This document shows positions 35,736 through 45,452 of a DNA stretch of 64,000 nucleotides, one piece after another. Positions within the stretch are counted from its first letter, which is position 1. Every line of letters begins with the position of its first letter. The notes below the pieces were generated by a model that did not search any database, had not been told where the DNA came from, and was given only the letters and a program-made list of their open reading frames with translations. The translations under genes and the position numbers were made by a program. Location of the stretch: the NCBI RefSeq assembly GCF_000021705.1, contig NC_012751.1, forward strand, positions 124,001 to 188,000, read 5' to 3'. This DNA is from Candidatus Hamiltonella defensa 5AT (Acyrthosiphon pisum) (lineage in GTDB: Bacteria; Pseudomonadota; Gammaproteobacteria; Enterobacterales; Enterobacteriaceae).

Positions 35736-35786
35736 ATTTCATTTGAACGAAAAATAAAGTCTTCACCCGGTTTAAAACCCATTGAG

Positions 35787-35817
35787 GTTTACCTCCACTG
35801 AAAGATGCCTCTATAAA
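35787..35817. repeat. Imperfect direct repeat, right copy
   Basis: Partner of the copy at 35181-35212, on the other side of the WH2-motif gene and just upstream of recJ. The shared blocks keep the same order and nearly the same spacing. The similarity is moderate and could be chance in AT-rich DNA. Confidence 0.4.
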
Positions 35818-35829
35818 ACGGAAATCATC

Positions 35830-37566
35830 GTGAATATCAAAAAACAATTACGCCGAAGGGAAATGCACCATCATCCGCTCTCAGAAACATACCCTCAATT
35901 GATTCGCCAGTTATATGCCAGTCGAGGGATAACAAAAGATCAACAACTGGCGCGAGGGACAAAAAGTTTATGCGATTGGCAAGCATTGGCAGGCATAGAA
36001 GACGCGATTCAGATTTTAAAAGAGGCCTTCTCATTGCAAAAGCGGATGATGATTGTGGGGGATTTTGATGTAGATGGCGCGACCAGTACAGCATTGGCGA
36101 TGATGGCCCTGGAAGCAATGGGAGCCCAAAATGTGCATTTTTTGATACCCAATCGTTTTGAAGAAGGCTACGGATTGACTCCAAAGATAGTGGAACAGGT
36201 ATCTCTTCGTGGCGCAGATCTGATCATCACCGTAGATAATGGCATTTCTTCACATGAAGGTGTCGATTTGGCACATCACAAAGGCATGCAGGTACTGATC
36301 ACAGATCATCATCTTCCGACTGAGCGCTTGCCTAATGCGGATGCCATTATTAATCCCAATCAACTTAATTGTCCTTTTCCTTCTAAATCTCTAGCGGGGG
36401 TCGGGGTCACTTTTTATCTGATGCTTGGATTAAGAGCGCATTTGAGAAAAGAGGGATGGTTTCATAAAAAAAATATCCAGGAGCCGAATTTGGCGGAATT
36501 TTTGGATTTGGTGGCTTTAGGCACAGTGGCAGATGTCGTCCCACTTGATACAAATAACCGTATTTTGGTGCATCAGGGCTTAAATCGTATCCGTGCGGGC
36601 AAAAGTCGCCCTGGTATTGTCGCCTTACTCGAAGTGGCTTCTCGAAGCGAGCACAGATTAACGGCCGCTGACCTTGGCTTTGCTCTTGCTCCTCGCTTAA
36701 ATGCGGCAGGTCGCTTGGACAATATGTCGACAGGCGTTTCTCTGTTACTGACGCAAGATCTGTCTGAAGCCAGAGAGTTGGCCAGAGATCTCGATGCTTT
36801 AAATAAAGTAAGACGAGAGATTGAACAAAGCATGAAAAAAGAGGCATTGGATTTATGTCATCAAATTGAATGTCATGATCAGCCGCTACCAAAGGGTCTT
36901 GCGCTTTATCACCCTAAATGGCATCAAGGTGTGGTTGGCATTTTAGCGTCACGTATCAAAGATCGTTTTTATCGGCCAGTCATTGCTTTTGCACCAACCG
37001 ACGGCGGACAGCTCAAAGGGTCTGGGCGTTCTGTGACGAGCGTACATATGCGAGATCTCCTGGAACAGATTGACCGAGCCTACCCTGGGCTGATACTTAA
37101 ATTTGGCGGGCATGCTATGGCTGCTGGTTTATTGATTGAGCAGAATAAATTTGATCTCTTTCGTCAATGTTTTGCCGAACGAGTGACGGCTTCTTTAAAG
37201 GACCTGGAGCTTGAAAATAGTATTTGGTCCGATGGTGAGCTCTCTCCTGATAAGATTTCTTTAGAAACAGCGCAATTACTTCGTGATGCAGGGCCTTGGG
37301 GGCAAGGATTTCCAGAACCCGTTTTTGATGGAAAATTTCGCATTTTAAAACAACGTCTACTTTGTGGTTGTCATCTTAAATTACAAGTTGAACCGATTGA
37401 AGGTGGTATTCCTTTAGATGCGATTGCTTTTAATGTTGATTCAAAATCGTGGCCGTATCCCCTGTTCAAAAAAGTGACTTTGGCCTATAAGCTGGATATC
37501 AATGTATTTCGTCAGCAGCCACAACTGCAACTCATGATCCAGGGTATTTGGGAAGACAACGGATAG
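35830..37566 (+). CDS. recJ: Single-stranded-DNA exonuclease RecJ
   Basis: RecJ is a 5'-3' single-strand exonuclease in recombination and mismatch repair. The product has the DHH phosphoesterase motifs: VGDFDVDGATS, VDNGISSHEG, ITDHHLP and a DHHA1 domain with GSGRSVTSVHMRDLLEQ and FGGHAMAAGL. A GTG at 35830 is taken as start since VNIKKQLRRRE then aligns with the E. coli start MKQQIQLRRRE; this gives 578 residues, the usual length. An ATG at 35782 would add 16 unrelated residues. The usual downstream genes prfB and lysS do not follow here. Confidence 0.94.
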   Translation: MNIKKQLRRREMHHHPLSETYPQLIRQLYASRGITKDQQLARGTKSLCDWQALAGIEDAIQILKEAFSLQKRMMIVGDFDVDGATSTALAMMALEAMGAQNVHFLIPNRFEEGYGLTPKIVEQVSLRGADLIITVDNGISSHEGVDLAHHKGMQVLITDHHLPTERLPNADAIINPNQLNCPFPSKSLAGVGVTFYLMLGLRAHLRKEGWFHKKNIQEPNLAEFLDLVALGTVADVVPLDTNNRILVHQGLNRIRAGKSRPGIVALLEVASRSEHRLTAADLGFALAPRLNAAGRLDNMSTGVSLLLTQDLSEARELARDLDALNKVRREIEQSMKKEALDLCHQIECHDQPLPKGLALYHPKWHQGVVGILASRIKDRFYRPVIAFAPTDGGQLKGSGRSVTSVHMRDLLEQIDRAYPGLILKFGGHAMAAGLLIEQNKFDLFRQCFAERVTASLKDLELENSIWSDGELSPDKISLETAQLLRDAGPWGQGFPEPVFDGKFRILKQRLLCGCHLKLQVEPIEGGIPLDAIAFNVDSKSWPYPLFKKVTLAYKLDINVFRQQPQLQLMIQGIWEDNG

Positions 37567-37638
37567 TGAAACCCTTATTTCATCAGTTAATATAAAACGT
37601 CTTGATTTCTCTTCAAAATGATCGACTTTTTAAACATC

Positions 37639-38103
37639 TCAAAATGTGGTCTTTTCAAGAAAGACATGAACCATTTTTTTTAAATCTTCGAAATACACCA
37701 CTTTAATAAATATTGATCGTTTTTTTAAATGAATGGCTAAAATTCCGTCTTCAGATAATTTTATCTTTTTTATATTTTTATAATTAATAAGAATATTACA
37801 ATAAAAAAATCCGTCTTTTTTAAAAATTAATTTTGGATATCGAATATAAAATATATAAATTATTAACAATAATAAACCGAATAGTAAATATATCGTTAAG
37901 GGCGATGATAAATTTATCATATTGTTATATATAAAAATTATTGTTAATCCTATCAAAATAGTGGCATCAACTTTATTTTTACGTTCTAAATTAACCTTAA
38001 GAATGGTTTTTCCTTTGATGAAATTTAAAATAAATTCATTATAAACGGCATAAATTAAAAAGGAGATGATGAAAATAATTAAAGTATGATCGACATTTGA
38101 CAT
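37639..38103 (-). CDS. yobD: UPF0266 membrane protein YobD
   Basis: YobD is a small inner-membrane protein of unknown function (UPF0266/DUF986) that in enteric bacteria follows manZ, as here. The 154-residue product has three hydrophobic segments (about 8-26, 45-63 and 70-88) and then a basic soluble end with YPKLIFKKDGFFYCN and LSEDGILAIHLKKRS, matching E. coli YobD (RVPKIIFKQKGFFFAN, LSEDGVLVMQLEQRR). It may be transcribed with manXYZ, although an inverted repeat separates it from manZ. Confidence 0.9.
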   Translation of the reverse strand: MSNVDHTLIIFIISFLIYAVYNEFILNFIKGKTILKVNLERKNKVDATILIGLTIIFIYNNMINLSSPLTIYLLFGLLLLIIYIFYIRYPKLIFKKDGFFYCNILINYKNIKKIKLSEDGILAIHLKKRSIFIKVVYFEDLKKMVHVFLEKTTF

Positions 38104-38123
38104 AAAGTGAGTTCCTAAAATCT

Positions 38124-38194
38124 CTTAATTTTTGCCTGTTTTTTATTATTCAAGATCCAGGTTCAGAAATTAAAACAGGCATTCAAAAATTAAG
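38124..38194 (-). repeat. Inverted repeat between manZ and yobD
   Basis: CTTAATTTTTG plus GCCTGTTTT pairs with its complement at the other end, with a 3-base bulge and a central loop of about 30 bases. It overlaps the manZ stop codon. It could reduce expression of yobD relative to manXYZ or protect the message end. Confidence 0.5.
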
Positions 38195-39083
38195 GAGCAA
38201 GAAAGCCGAGCCAATAACCAAAGATGCCGATGGCAAAGAAACCTAGAATAATCCATAGGGCATTAACATTTCGCCGTAACATCCACATACATGCAAAGGT
38301 CAATAGTAATGGCACTAAACCAGGCATCAGTTGATCAAAAATAGTTTGTAACGTCGTGACAGTGGTATGACCTGTTTGATCTGTGATTGTAGAGACAACG
38401 ACAGGGATATTAATATGTGTCCATTTATTCACTAGGGCACCCATCACAAATAACCCAAGAATAGAAGCGCCTTCTGTTAATTTTTGCAAGACCCCTCCCT
38501 TCATGTCACTCACCATACTCATGCCTTTTGAGTAACCATAAGCTATGCCGTAATAGAGAGATAATAAACGCACAAGGTTAAATAATATAAAAAACAATAA
38601 AGGTCCCAGTAGGCTTCCACTCATGGCAATCCCTGCTCCAAGAGCAGCAAAAACAGGACGTACCGTTCCCCAAAAAATCGGATCACCCACGCCGGCAAGA
38701 GGACCCATTAAACCGACTTTAATTCCGTTAATGGCTGCATCATCAATGGGTGCACCATTGGCTCGTTTTTCTTCCATTGCCATCGTGACACCTATGACAG
38801 GCGCCATAACGTAAGGATGAGTATTAAAAAATTCTAAATGGCGTTTGATTGCTTGTTGACGTTCAGCATTATTTTCTGGATACAAACGGCGGATCGCAGG
38901 GATCATCGAAAAACAAAATCCTAATGCCTGCATACGTTCAAAATTCCAGGAACCTTGAAAAAGATTAGAACGGATAAATGCCGAACGCATATCACCTGCC
39001 GTTAATTTTTTTTTACTGGATGCCACATTTTCATCTGCGATTGTTTGGGTTTCTTTTTGAGATGTTTCAGTCGTATCAATCAT
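38190..39083 (-). CDS. manZ: Mannose PTS permease IID component ManZ
   Basis: ManZ is the IID subunit which with ManY forms the membrane channel of the mannose/glucose/glucosamine phosphotransferase system. The 297-residue product has the typical N-terminal soluble part (RSNLFQGSWNFERMQALGF), GPLAGVGDPIFWGTVRP at about 130-147 and hydrophobic C-terminal segments. It follows manY after 14 bases and contains no visible lesion. The N-terminal 25 residues are polar and longer than in E. coli. Confidence 0.95.
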   Translation of the reverse strand: MIDTTETSQKETQTIADENVASSKKKLTAGDMRSAFIRSNLFQGSWNFERMQALGFCFSMIPAIRRLYPENNAERQQAIKRHLEFFNTHPYVMAPVIGVTMAMEEKRANGAPIDDAAINGIKVGLMGPLAGVGDPIFWGTVRPVFAALGAGIAMSGSLLGPLLFFILFNLVRLLSLYYGIAYGYSKGMSMVSDMKGGVLQKLTEGASILGLFVMGALVNKWTHINIPVVVSTITDQTGHTTVTTLQTIFDQLMPGLVPLLLTFACMWMLRRNVNALWIILGFFAIGIFGYWLGFLAP

Positions 39084-39097
39084 AATTTTTCTCTGAA

Positions 39098-39901
39098 TTA
39101 ATCTAATTCGTTATCAAGATCATTATAAAGTTTGTTTGCATCAGATGGCTCAGACGCTGATTTATGATATTTCGGATTTAATTGGATATACAAAATCGCC
39201 ATGACTATTCCGATGACACCCAAAGCGACAAGGTTGAACTGAATGAATGCGGCAGTGACAAATCCTAAATAAAAAAATGGCATCAGGTATCGAGCTCCCA
39301 TCATATTGATGACCATGGCATAGCCGACTACCACGATAATACCTCCTGCAATATTTAATCCTCCTGTGACTACTTCAGGAATAGAACTCAGTAAGGCTCG
39401 TACTTCGCTGGTTCCAACTGATAAAGCAACAACCAGGACAGGCACAGCAACACGCATCGCTTGCAAAAATAAAGCGGAAATGTGCAAGAAGCTGATGCCT
39501 CTGAGATTGCCTTGCTCCGCAGCTCTGTCAGCAGCATGTTGAAAAGCAACAGTGATGCTACGAACAATGATCGTTAAAACCTGCCCTGCCGCTGCCAGAG
39601 GTATTGCTAACGCAATCCCTGCGCCGATACTTTGTCCTCCCGCTATTACTAAAATACTGGAAATAATAGAAGCCAAAGCCGTATCGGGAGCCATCGCAGC
39701 ACCAATATTCATCCAGCCTAGGGCAATCATTTCAAGGGTCCCCCCTATGATGATCCCTGTTTTGAGATCCCCCAAAACCAAGCCAATCAAAGTACAGGCA
39801 ACCAATGGACGATGAAATTGAAATTCATCTAAAACAGAGTCCATGCCAGCAATGCATGCAATAAAAAATATGAGTAAAATTTGAAGAGTCGTTATCTCCA
39901 T
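39098..39901 (-). CDS. manY: Mannose PTS permease IIC component ManY
   Basis: ManY is the IIC membrane subunit of the mannose PTS. The 267-residue product starts MEITTLQILLIF, as in E. coli, so the ATG at 39901 was chosen over one 36 bases upstream. It has many membrane segments, the signature GTLEMIALGWMNIGAAMAPD and the C-terminus YNDLDNELD shared with the enteric protein. Identity to enteric ManY is very high throughout. It lies between manX and manZ in a single operon. Confidence 0.96.
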   Translation of the reverse strand: MEITTLQILLIFFIACIAGMDSVLDEFQFHRPLVACTLIGLVLGDLKTGIIIGGTLEMIALGWMNIGAAMAPDTALASIISSILVIAGGQSIGAGIALAIPLAAAGQVLTIIVRSITVAFQHAADRAAEQGNLRGISFLHISALFLQAMRVAVPVLVVALSVGTSEVRALLSSIPEVVTGGLNIAGGIIVVVGYAMVINMMGARYLMPFFYLGFVTAAFIQFNLVALGVIGIVMAILYIQLNPKYHKSASEPSDANKLYNDLDNELD

Positions 39902-39952
39902 TGAACTTTTCCTGCTGTTAATAAAAAGTTGAAACACAACAAAAAAATTAAT

Positions 39953-40963
39953 TTATTCTGAATAAATTAATTTTTTATTTTTTATCTTACTGATTAAATC
40001 CATGATATTAGAGGAGATATCTGAAGGAACTTGACGAACATCCAGTTTTATTCCTAGTTGAGATAATGTCGTAAATGCATCAATATCTTTCTCGAAAACC
40101 GAGATAGCATTGTTTATTTTGATTTTACCTTGAGTATAAGCCATACCCCCTACATTCACTGACGAAATCTTCACTCCCCCTTCAATCAACCGTAGTACAT
40201 CAGAAGGATGAGTAAATAGCAGCATGACTCGATCATTTGCATATTTAGGATTGTGATAAACACGAATCGCCTTGTTAATATTGATAACATGACCACTGAC
40301 GCCAGGCGGCGCAACCTGTTTTAATAAACTGATTCGCATTTGATCTGCTGCGACTTCATCACTGACCACGATAATGCGATTTACATTGGTTTCTTTGGTC
40401 CATCGAGTGGCTACTTGCCCATGAATTAAACGATCATCAATACGAACTAATTGAATCTTCATGTGGCCCTGATTCTGTGGATCATTTACAGATGCTAAAT
40501 TGAAGCGTTCAGATTCGGGATGAATATTCAAAGAAGGGAGATTCGATTTTTTCAGAGCAGGTTCGTTACTCATTTTAGACGCTTTGATTCCAGCACTCCC
40601 TGTTTCCAATGCGATAGAAACTAATTGAGATAAAGAAATGTCATCATCTCGCGCCATCAAAACTTCAATCAGCATCGGCACGTTAACACCAGAAATCGCT
40701 TCATAATTTTCTTTATCAGCAATTATTCTATTTGCTGCATTAAAAGGGCTTCCACCCCAAGTATCCAATAAAAACAACACCCCATCCTGGGCCTGCAAAG
40801 TTGCTAATATTTCATGATATTTATGTACTAATGTTTCCGTGTTTTCCCCTGGCAAAAAGTCAACATAAGCCACGTTTTTTTGTTGACCTATCAGCATTTC
40901 TGCTGTTTCTAAAAGGTATTTTGCACAATTTCCATGTGTGCCAATGATAATAGCAATATTCAC
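39953..40963 (-). CDS. manX: Mannose PTS IIAB component ManX
   Basis: ManX passes phosphate from HPr to the sugar in the mannose PTS and is cytoplasmic. The 336-residue product has a IIA domain (phosphorylated histidine in IIGTHGN, near residue 10), a Ser/Asn/Pro linker at about 130-170 and a IIB domain with RIDDRLIHGQVATRW holding the second histidine. A GTG at 40963 is taken as start: GGGGAG lies 7 bases upstream and VNIAIIIGTHG aligns with E. coli MTIAIVIGTHG. With manYZ intact the sugar uptake system should work. Confidence 0.94.
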   Translation of the reverse strand: MNIAIIIGTHGNCAKYLLETAEMLIGQQKNVAYVDFLPGENTETLVHKYHEILATLQAQDGVLFLLDTWGGSPFNAANRIIADKENYEAISGVNVPMLIEVLMARDDDISLSQLVSIALETGSAGIKASKMSNEPALKKSNLPSLNIHPESERFNLASVNDPQNQGHMKIQLVRIDDRLIHGQVATRWTKETNVNRIIVVSDEVAADQMRISLLKQVAPPGVSGHVININKAIRVYHNPKYANDRVMLLFTHPSDVLRLIEGGVKISSVNVGGMAYTQGKIKINNAISVFEKDIDAFTTLSQLGIKLDVRQVPSDISSNIMDLISKIKNKKLIYSE

Positions 40964-41279
40964 TTGCTGACTCCCCAATATTACATTTAATAAAAATAGA
41001 CGTGTTTGAATTTAAAAATGTACCTGACACATTTTCCCTGTCTATACAATCTGAAACGTCTGTTGTTCTACTTATCTCACACCTGAGACGGTATCGTTTT
41101 GCATATCACTCGAATAATTCGCTTGATAAATGGCTTTATAGTAAGAAGATTTTTTTTTAATATTATACTTTGATTAACCAGAATTAAAACTAATATTCAC
41201 CTAAGAAAAGATGTGAGCAGAAAATGACCGTATTCATTGAAGGGTAGGCTAATTGAAACTTGTTTTTAATATCAATAAA
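40964..41279 (-). promoter_or_regulatory. Control region upstream of manXYZ
   Basis: This gene-free, AT-rich stretch lies between the glyA terminator hairpin and manX and should hold the man promoter. No coding pattern, RNA gene or repeat was recognised, and I could not place a CRP or Mlc site with confidence. Confidence 0.35.
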
Positions 41280-41319
41280 AAAGAAATATTGTTTTATGTT
41301 GATGAATCAATATTTCTTT
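41280..41319 (-). terminator. Terminator of glyA
   Basis: On the minus strand, about 20 bases after the glyA stop, a perfect 12-bp stem (AAAGAAATATTG and its complement) with a 16-base loop is followed by a T-rich run. The stem is AT-rich, so it may be leaky. Confidence 0.6.
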
Positions 41320-41338
41320 AATAAAATTTTTAAAAAAA

Positions 41339-42580
41339 TCAATAAACAGGAAAGCGCGCGCAAATAGACAGCACTTTTTCCTTAACATTATGTATCAATT
41401 TTTCATCTTGAGTATGATCTAATAAATCACATATCCAAGCTGATACTTCACGTGCTTCTTCCTCTTTAAACCCTCGTTTTGTAATTGCTGGAGTCCCAAT
41501 CCGTATACCCGATGTGATAAAAGGACTTTTGGGATCATTGGGCACCGTATTTTTATTCACTGTAATGTTAGCACGGCCCAGCAATTCATCTACCTCCTTT
41601 CCAGTTAAGCCTTTATCTACTAAATTCAGTAAAAATAAGTGATTTTCTGTTCCACCTGAAACAATTTCATAACCCCGCTTTAAAAATATGTCGACCATCG
41701 CTTTGGCATTTTTTACCACTTGCTGCTGATAAATTTTAAATTGAGGTTCCAAGGCTTCTTTGAATGCTACGGCTTTTGCTGCAATCACGTGCATTAATGG
41801 CCCCCCTTGAATTCCTGGGAAAATCGCCGAATTGAGTTTTTTATATAATGATTCATTGCCCCCTTTTGCAAGAATTAAACCACCCCGAGGGCCAGCCAAG
41901 GTTTTGTGAGTGGTGGTAGTGACCACATGCGCATGAGGCAGCGGCGTTGGGTAAACGCCCGTTGCCACTAAACCTGCTACATGAGCCATATCAACCAATA
42001 AATAAGCCCCGACGCTATCTGCAATAGTGCGCATTTTTCTCCAATCAACGATACCTGAATAAGCAGAAAATCCTCCAATAATCATTTTGGGTTTGTGATG
42101 TGTTGCCAATTTTTCTAAAGTGCTATAGTCAATTTTTCCTTTTTGATCAACACCATAAGGAATAATATTATACAGCTTTCCTGAAAAATTGGCTGCAGAT
42201 CCATGTGTTAAATGGCCGCCATGATTTAAATCCATCCCTAATACCGTATCGCCAGGATTGAGTAATGCCATATAAACAGCAGTATTCGCTTGTGAGCCTG
42301 AATGCGGTTGCACATTTGCGTAATCAGCATCAAATAATTTTTTTGCTCGTTCTATTGCGAGTTCTTCAACGATATCAACATTTTCACATCCACCGTAATA
42401 GCGTTTTCTCGGATATCCCTCCGCATATTTATTAGTCAGCTGTGAACCTTGAGCCTCCATCACAAGATGACTTGTGTAGTTTTCAGACGCGATTAATTCA
42501 ATGTGTTCTTCTTGACGTATTATTTCCTGCTTCATGGCGCGCCATAGATCAGCATCATACTCTGCAATATTTTTTGACAT
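41339..42580 (-). CDS. glyA: Serine hydroxymethyltransferase
   Basis: GlyA is a PLP enzyme that interconverts serine and glycine and feeds one-carbon units to tetrahydrofolate. The 413-residue product aligns end to end with enteric GlyA and keeps the PLP lysine in [16 protein letters not shown], the substrate region [16 protein letters not shown], and HSGSQAN. It is followed by its own terminator. Upstream lies an inverted repeat overlapping a PurR-like sequence, which would suit purine control as known for glyA in E. coli. Confidence 0.97.
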   Translation of the reverse strand: MSKNIAEYDADLWRAMKQEIIRQEEHIELIASENYTSHLVMEAQGSQLTNKYAEGYPRKRYYGGCENVDIVEELAIERAKKLFDADYANVQPHSGSQANTAVYMALLNPGDTVLGMDLNHGGHLTHGSAANFSGKLYNIIPYGVDQKGKIDYSTLEKLATHHKPKMIIGGFSAYSGIVDWRKMRTIADSVGAYLLVDMAHVAGLVATGVYPTPLPHAHVVTTTTHKTLAGPRGGLILAKGGNESLYKKLNSAIFPGIQGGPLMHVIAAKAVAFKEALEPQFKIYQQQVVKNAKAMVDIFLKRGYEIVSGGTENHLFLLNLVDKGLTGKEVDELLGRANITVNKNTVPNDPKSPFITSGIRIGTPAITKRGFKEEEAREVSAWICDLLDHTQDEKLIHNVKEKVLSICARFPVY

Positions 42581-43213
42581 GAAAATCTCCTAATGATTTG
42601 GTTTTTAGTATGGCCACGTCAAACCCGACATACCTGTCCTGGAGCAAACGGGTTTAAAGTTTACATCAGATTTTTCATGTTCTACAAGAAGGCGGCGATA
42701 TGATTTGGGTTGTTCCGGCTTGTGGCAACGTTTTCTGAATGTTTTGCCTGGTAAGATCCCTTATGGGTTTACGATTCAAGTAGGTTTATTTGTTTGTAAA
42801 TGATAAAAAATCTTGATTTTTGTATTACTTTATGTGATTTAGCAGAAACTTTTTTAAGTTTTAAAGTAATAACTTTTATTGCATTTATTTTTATTCCAAT
42901 TATCTTGCTCTCACTATTTGTGTGTTGTCGTAAAACCTTTTGTTATACTGACTAAAACGCTATTAATGGCACTGAAAATTTATATTTTCAAAAAATATAT
43001 GTTTTCTCGCTTTTATACCTGGAACACTTATTTGGCGTCTTTTTTTTTTGCTATTATCAGGATTTTTGGCTTTAGCCGTTAAATCGAAGTGATACTTGGT
43101 CTGAGTTTCACTCATAAGACCGGTCTAAAAAAGTAGATGTATATAAAATAAGCAGAATCATAAAGATTTACTTTAATGAAATATTGACTGTAATGATAGT
43201 CGTGGAGTTTTTT
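42581..43213. promoter_or_regulatory. glyA/tolQ divergent intergenic region
   Basis: This 630-base gap between divergent glyA and tolQ holds no recognisable gene. At 42621-42655 a 7-bp inverted repeat (AAACCCG...CGGGTTT, 21-base loop) overlaps GCAAACGGGTTT, which resembles half to three quarters of a PurR operator (consensus around GCAAACG). Nearer tolQ the DNA is AT-rich. In E. coli ybgC (a thioesterase) precedes tolQ; it is absent here. A short open frame at 42879-43082 looks non-coding. Confidence 0.4.
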
Positions 43214-43933
43214 GTGGCTGAAATGAGTATTTTAGATTTGTTTTTGAAGGCAAGTTTTTTGGTTAAAGGTATTATCTCAATATTAATCTGTTTTTCTATT
43301 TTTTCATGGGCAATTATTCTTAAAAAAACAAGCATTTTAAGATCAGCTACAAAGGCAGCCAATGCTTTTGAAAACAGATTCTGGTCTGGTATTGAGCTGT
43401 CGCGTTTGTACCAACAAAGTGATGATCGACGCGATAAGCTTTCCGGTTCAGAGCAAATCTTTTATTCTGGGTTTAAAGAATTTGTGCGTTTGCATCGTGC
43501 ACATCATCATGTTTGTGAATCCGCTGTTAAAGGGGCAGCCCGAGCCATGCGTATTTCGATGAATCGTGAGCTGGAAGCTTTAGAAACGCATGTTCCATTT
43601 CTTGGTACCATCGGATCTATTAGTCCATATATCGGTCTTTTTGGTACAGTTTGGGGCATTATGCATTCTTTCATAGCATTAGGTGCCGCAAAACAAGCGA
43701 CCTTACAAATGGTAGCGCCTGGGATTGCAGAAGCTTTAATTGCCACCGCGATTGGCTTATTTTCTGCTATCCCAGCCGTTATGGCTTATAATCGTTTTAA
43801 TCAAAATATTAATAAAATTGAGCAAAATTACGATAACTTTGTAGAGGAATTTATTGCTATTTTGCATCGTGAGGTTGTGACTTCTGAGACGGATAAAAAC
43901 TCTATAATAAATACAAAAGCGGTCCAACAATAA
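43214..43933 (+). CDS. tolQ: Tol-Pal system motor subunit TolQ
   Basis: TolQ with TolR forms the proton-driven inner-membrane motor of the Tol-Pal envelope-constriction system. The 239-residue product has three membrane segments (about 17-37, 137-160 and 170-193) with the conserved [20 protein letters not shown] and [21 protein letters not shown] at 43214 is chosen because GGAG lies 6 bases upstream and [14 protein letters not shown] aligns exactly with E. coli [14 protein letters not shown]. It opens the tolQRAB-pal-cpoB operon. Confidence 0.95.
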   Translation: MAEMSILDLFLKASFLVKGIISILICFSIFSWAIILKKTSILRSATKAANAFENRFWSGIELSRLYQQSDDRRDKLSGSEQIFYSGFKEFVRLHRAHHHVCESAVKGAARAMRISMNRELEALETHVPFLGTIGSISPYIGLFGTVWGIMHSFIALGAAKQATLQMVAPGIAEALIATAIGLFSAIPAVMAYNRFNQNINKIEQNYDNFVEEFIAILHREVVTSETDKNSIINTKAVQQ

Positions 43934-43967
43934 ACACCTGGATCACTTTGATAGAAAAGGTTATTTA

Positions 43968-44390
43968 ATGCGAATACGTGGTCGTCATCGTCGTGAGCTG
44001 AAGCCCGAAATTAATATGGTTCCATTGCTCGATGTATTATTGGTACTTTTGCTTATTTTTATGGCAACGGCGCCTATTATTACTCAAAGTGTTGAAGTCA
44101 ACCTACCTGAAACAAGCCACTCTAAAATGGTAGATGGAAATCATTCCCCTGTGATTATTGAAGTGTCTGGGACAGGTCAATACGCTATGATTATTGATCA
44201 TAAAAGAATGGAAGCACTCTCAGAGCAACAATTAATCTCTGAAGCAAAAATGCAGCTGAAAAACAATTCAAAAGCGATTTTTTTGATAGGGGGAGCTAAA
44301 GAAGTCGCTTACGATGAAATCATGAAAGTGCTCAATATGTTACATCAGACCGGCGTCACTTCTGTCGGTCTGATGACACAGACGATATAA
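43968..44390 (+). CDS. tolR: Tol-Pal system protein TolR
   Basis: TolR is the single-span partner of TolQ and binds the cell wall. The 140-residue product has a basic cytoplasmic start (RGRHRRELKPEINMVP), one membrane segment (LLDVLLVLLLIFMATAPII) with the motor aspartate at residue 22, and a periplasmic domain ending IFLIGGAKEVAYDEIMK and SVGLMTQTI as in E. coli. It follows tolQ after 34 bases. Confidence 0.96.
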   Translation: MRIRGRHRRELKPEINMVPLLDVLLVLLLIFMATAPIITQSVEVNLPETSHSKMVDGNHSPVIIEVSGTGQYAMIIDHKRMEALSEQQLISEAKMQLKNNSKAIFLIGGAKEVAYDEIMKVLNMLHQTGVTSVGLMTQTI

Positions 44391-44433
44391 ATTTTAAATT
44401 CATTCAATCTGATGATTTATTTGGAAGATAACT

Positions 44434-45381
44434 TTGGAAAAGTTTACTAAAGAGAATAAATTAAATTATGCTCTTATTCTTTCGGGCTTTTTGCATTTGA
44501 TCTTCATCATTTTCATTATTGTCAATTCCTCCAGGTTCAAACTGAATAAAGGAAGTCAGGGTGATAAAGATAACGTCATAGATGCGATTATAGTAGACTC
44601 ATCTGCAATGACAGAAAAATACCAACCTCAGAAAAATCAAGGAGCAGAATCAAAACTGGTGTTAGAAAGGCAAAAAAAAGAAGCACAACAGCAAGCGGAA
44701 GTATTATTGAAAAAACAGAATGAAGAACAACAGCGTTTAAAAATTTTAGAAGAGGAACGTTTGCAAGCACAAGAAAATGAAAAACAGGAAATTATAAAAA
44801 GAAAGCGCCAGATGGAAGAACAGCATCAACGTTTAGTCGATCAACAAAAACAGATCGACTCTGCGATTAAAAAAGCACAAGAAGAGCAAGAACAAGTTAA
44901 ATTGGCCGCCGCCAAAGCAAAAATAGAGGCCAGGCGAATCAGGTCTGAAATAGAAAAAAAAGCGCAGGCTGAACAAAAAAGAAAAAAAGCAGTGGCAGCA
45001 GCCAAAAAAAAGTCTGAAAACACAACAAAAAATGTTGATCAATTATTTGATGCTTTGGCATCGCCTCAAAATACGCCTAAAATCCAGACGACTGAAAGAG
45101 GAAAAAAGGGATCGGATACTGAAATAAAAAGTTATTTAAATCAAATTATACAAGCGATTCAAAGTAAATTCTATGATGCCAGTCTTTACAAGGGCAAAAC
45201 GTGTCATTTACGTATTAAATTAGCCCCTGATGGAAAATTAATCAGTATTAGAGAGGAAAGCGGAGATACTGATCTTTGTCAAGCGGCGGTAGCAGCAGCA
45301 AAGCAAGCACATATTCCTAAGCCACCCAACAAAGATGTTTATCAAGTATTTAAAAACGCTTCTCTGGTTTTTACACCATAA
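44434..45381 (+). CDS. tolA: Tol-Pal system protein TolA
   Basis: TolA spans the periplasm and links the TolQR motor to Pal and TolB. The 315-residue product has an N-terminal membrane anchor (about 12-32), a long charged helix (about 70-200) rich in Lys, Gln, Ala and Glu, and a C-terminal globular domain with YLNQIIQAIQSKFYD, TCHLRIKLAPDGKL and ASLVFTP. The helix is shorter than in E. coli (421 residues). The start is TTG at 44434, with GGAAG at suitable spacing. A shorter spacer might reflect a thinner envelope, but TolA length varies widely. Confidence 0.93.
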   Translation: MEKFTKENKLNYALILSGFLHLIFIIFIIVNSSRFKLNKGSQGDKDNVIDAIIVDSSAMTEKYQPQKNQGAESKLVLERQKKEAQQQAEVLLKKQNEEQQRLKILEEERLQAQENEKQEIIKRKRQMEEQHQRLVDQQKQIDSAIKKAQEEQEQVKLAAAKAKIEARRIRSEIEKKAQAEQKRKKAVAAAKKKSENTTKNVDQLFDALASPQNTPKIQTTERGKKGSDTEIKSYLNQIIQAIQSKFYDASLYKGKTCHLRIKLAPDGKLISIREESGDTDLCQAAVAAAKQAHIPKPPNKDVYQVFKNASLVFTP

Positions 45382-45452
45382 TCATCTATAAAAATCTCGT
45401 TTTTACTTTCTATAAAGTTGTTGGAATGATTTGATAGAATAAAGGAAATAAA

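Noticed and set aside
36407..36892. 161-codon minus-strand frame opposite recJ
   Set aside because: Antisense to the conserved DHH region of recJ; no supporting features.
42879..43082. Short frame between glyA and tolQ as a possible YbgC/YbgE remnant
   Set aside because: Compared by eye with YbgC and YbgE patterns without a match; AT-rich hydrophobic reading is likely chance.
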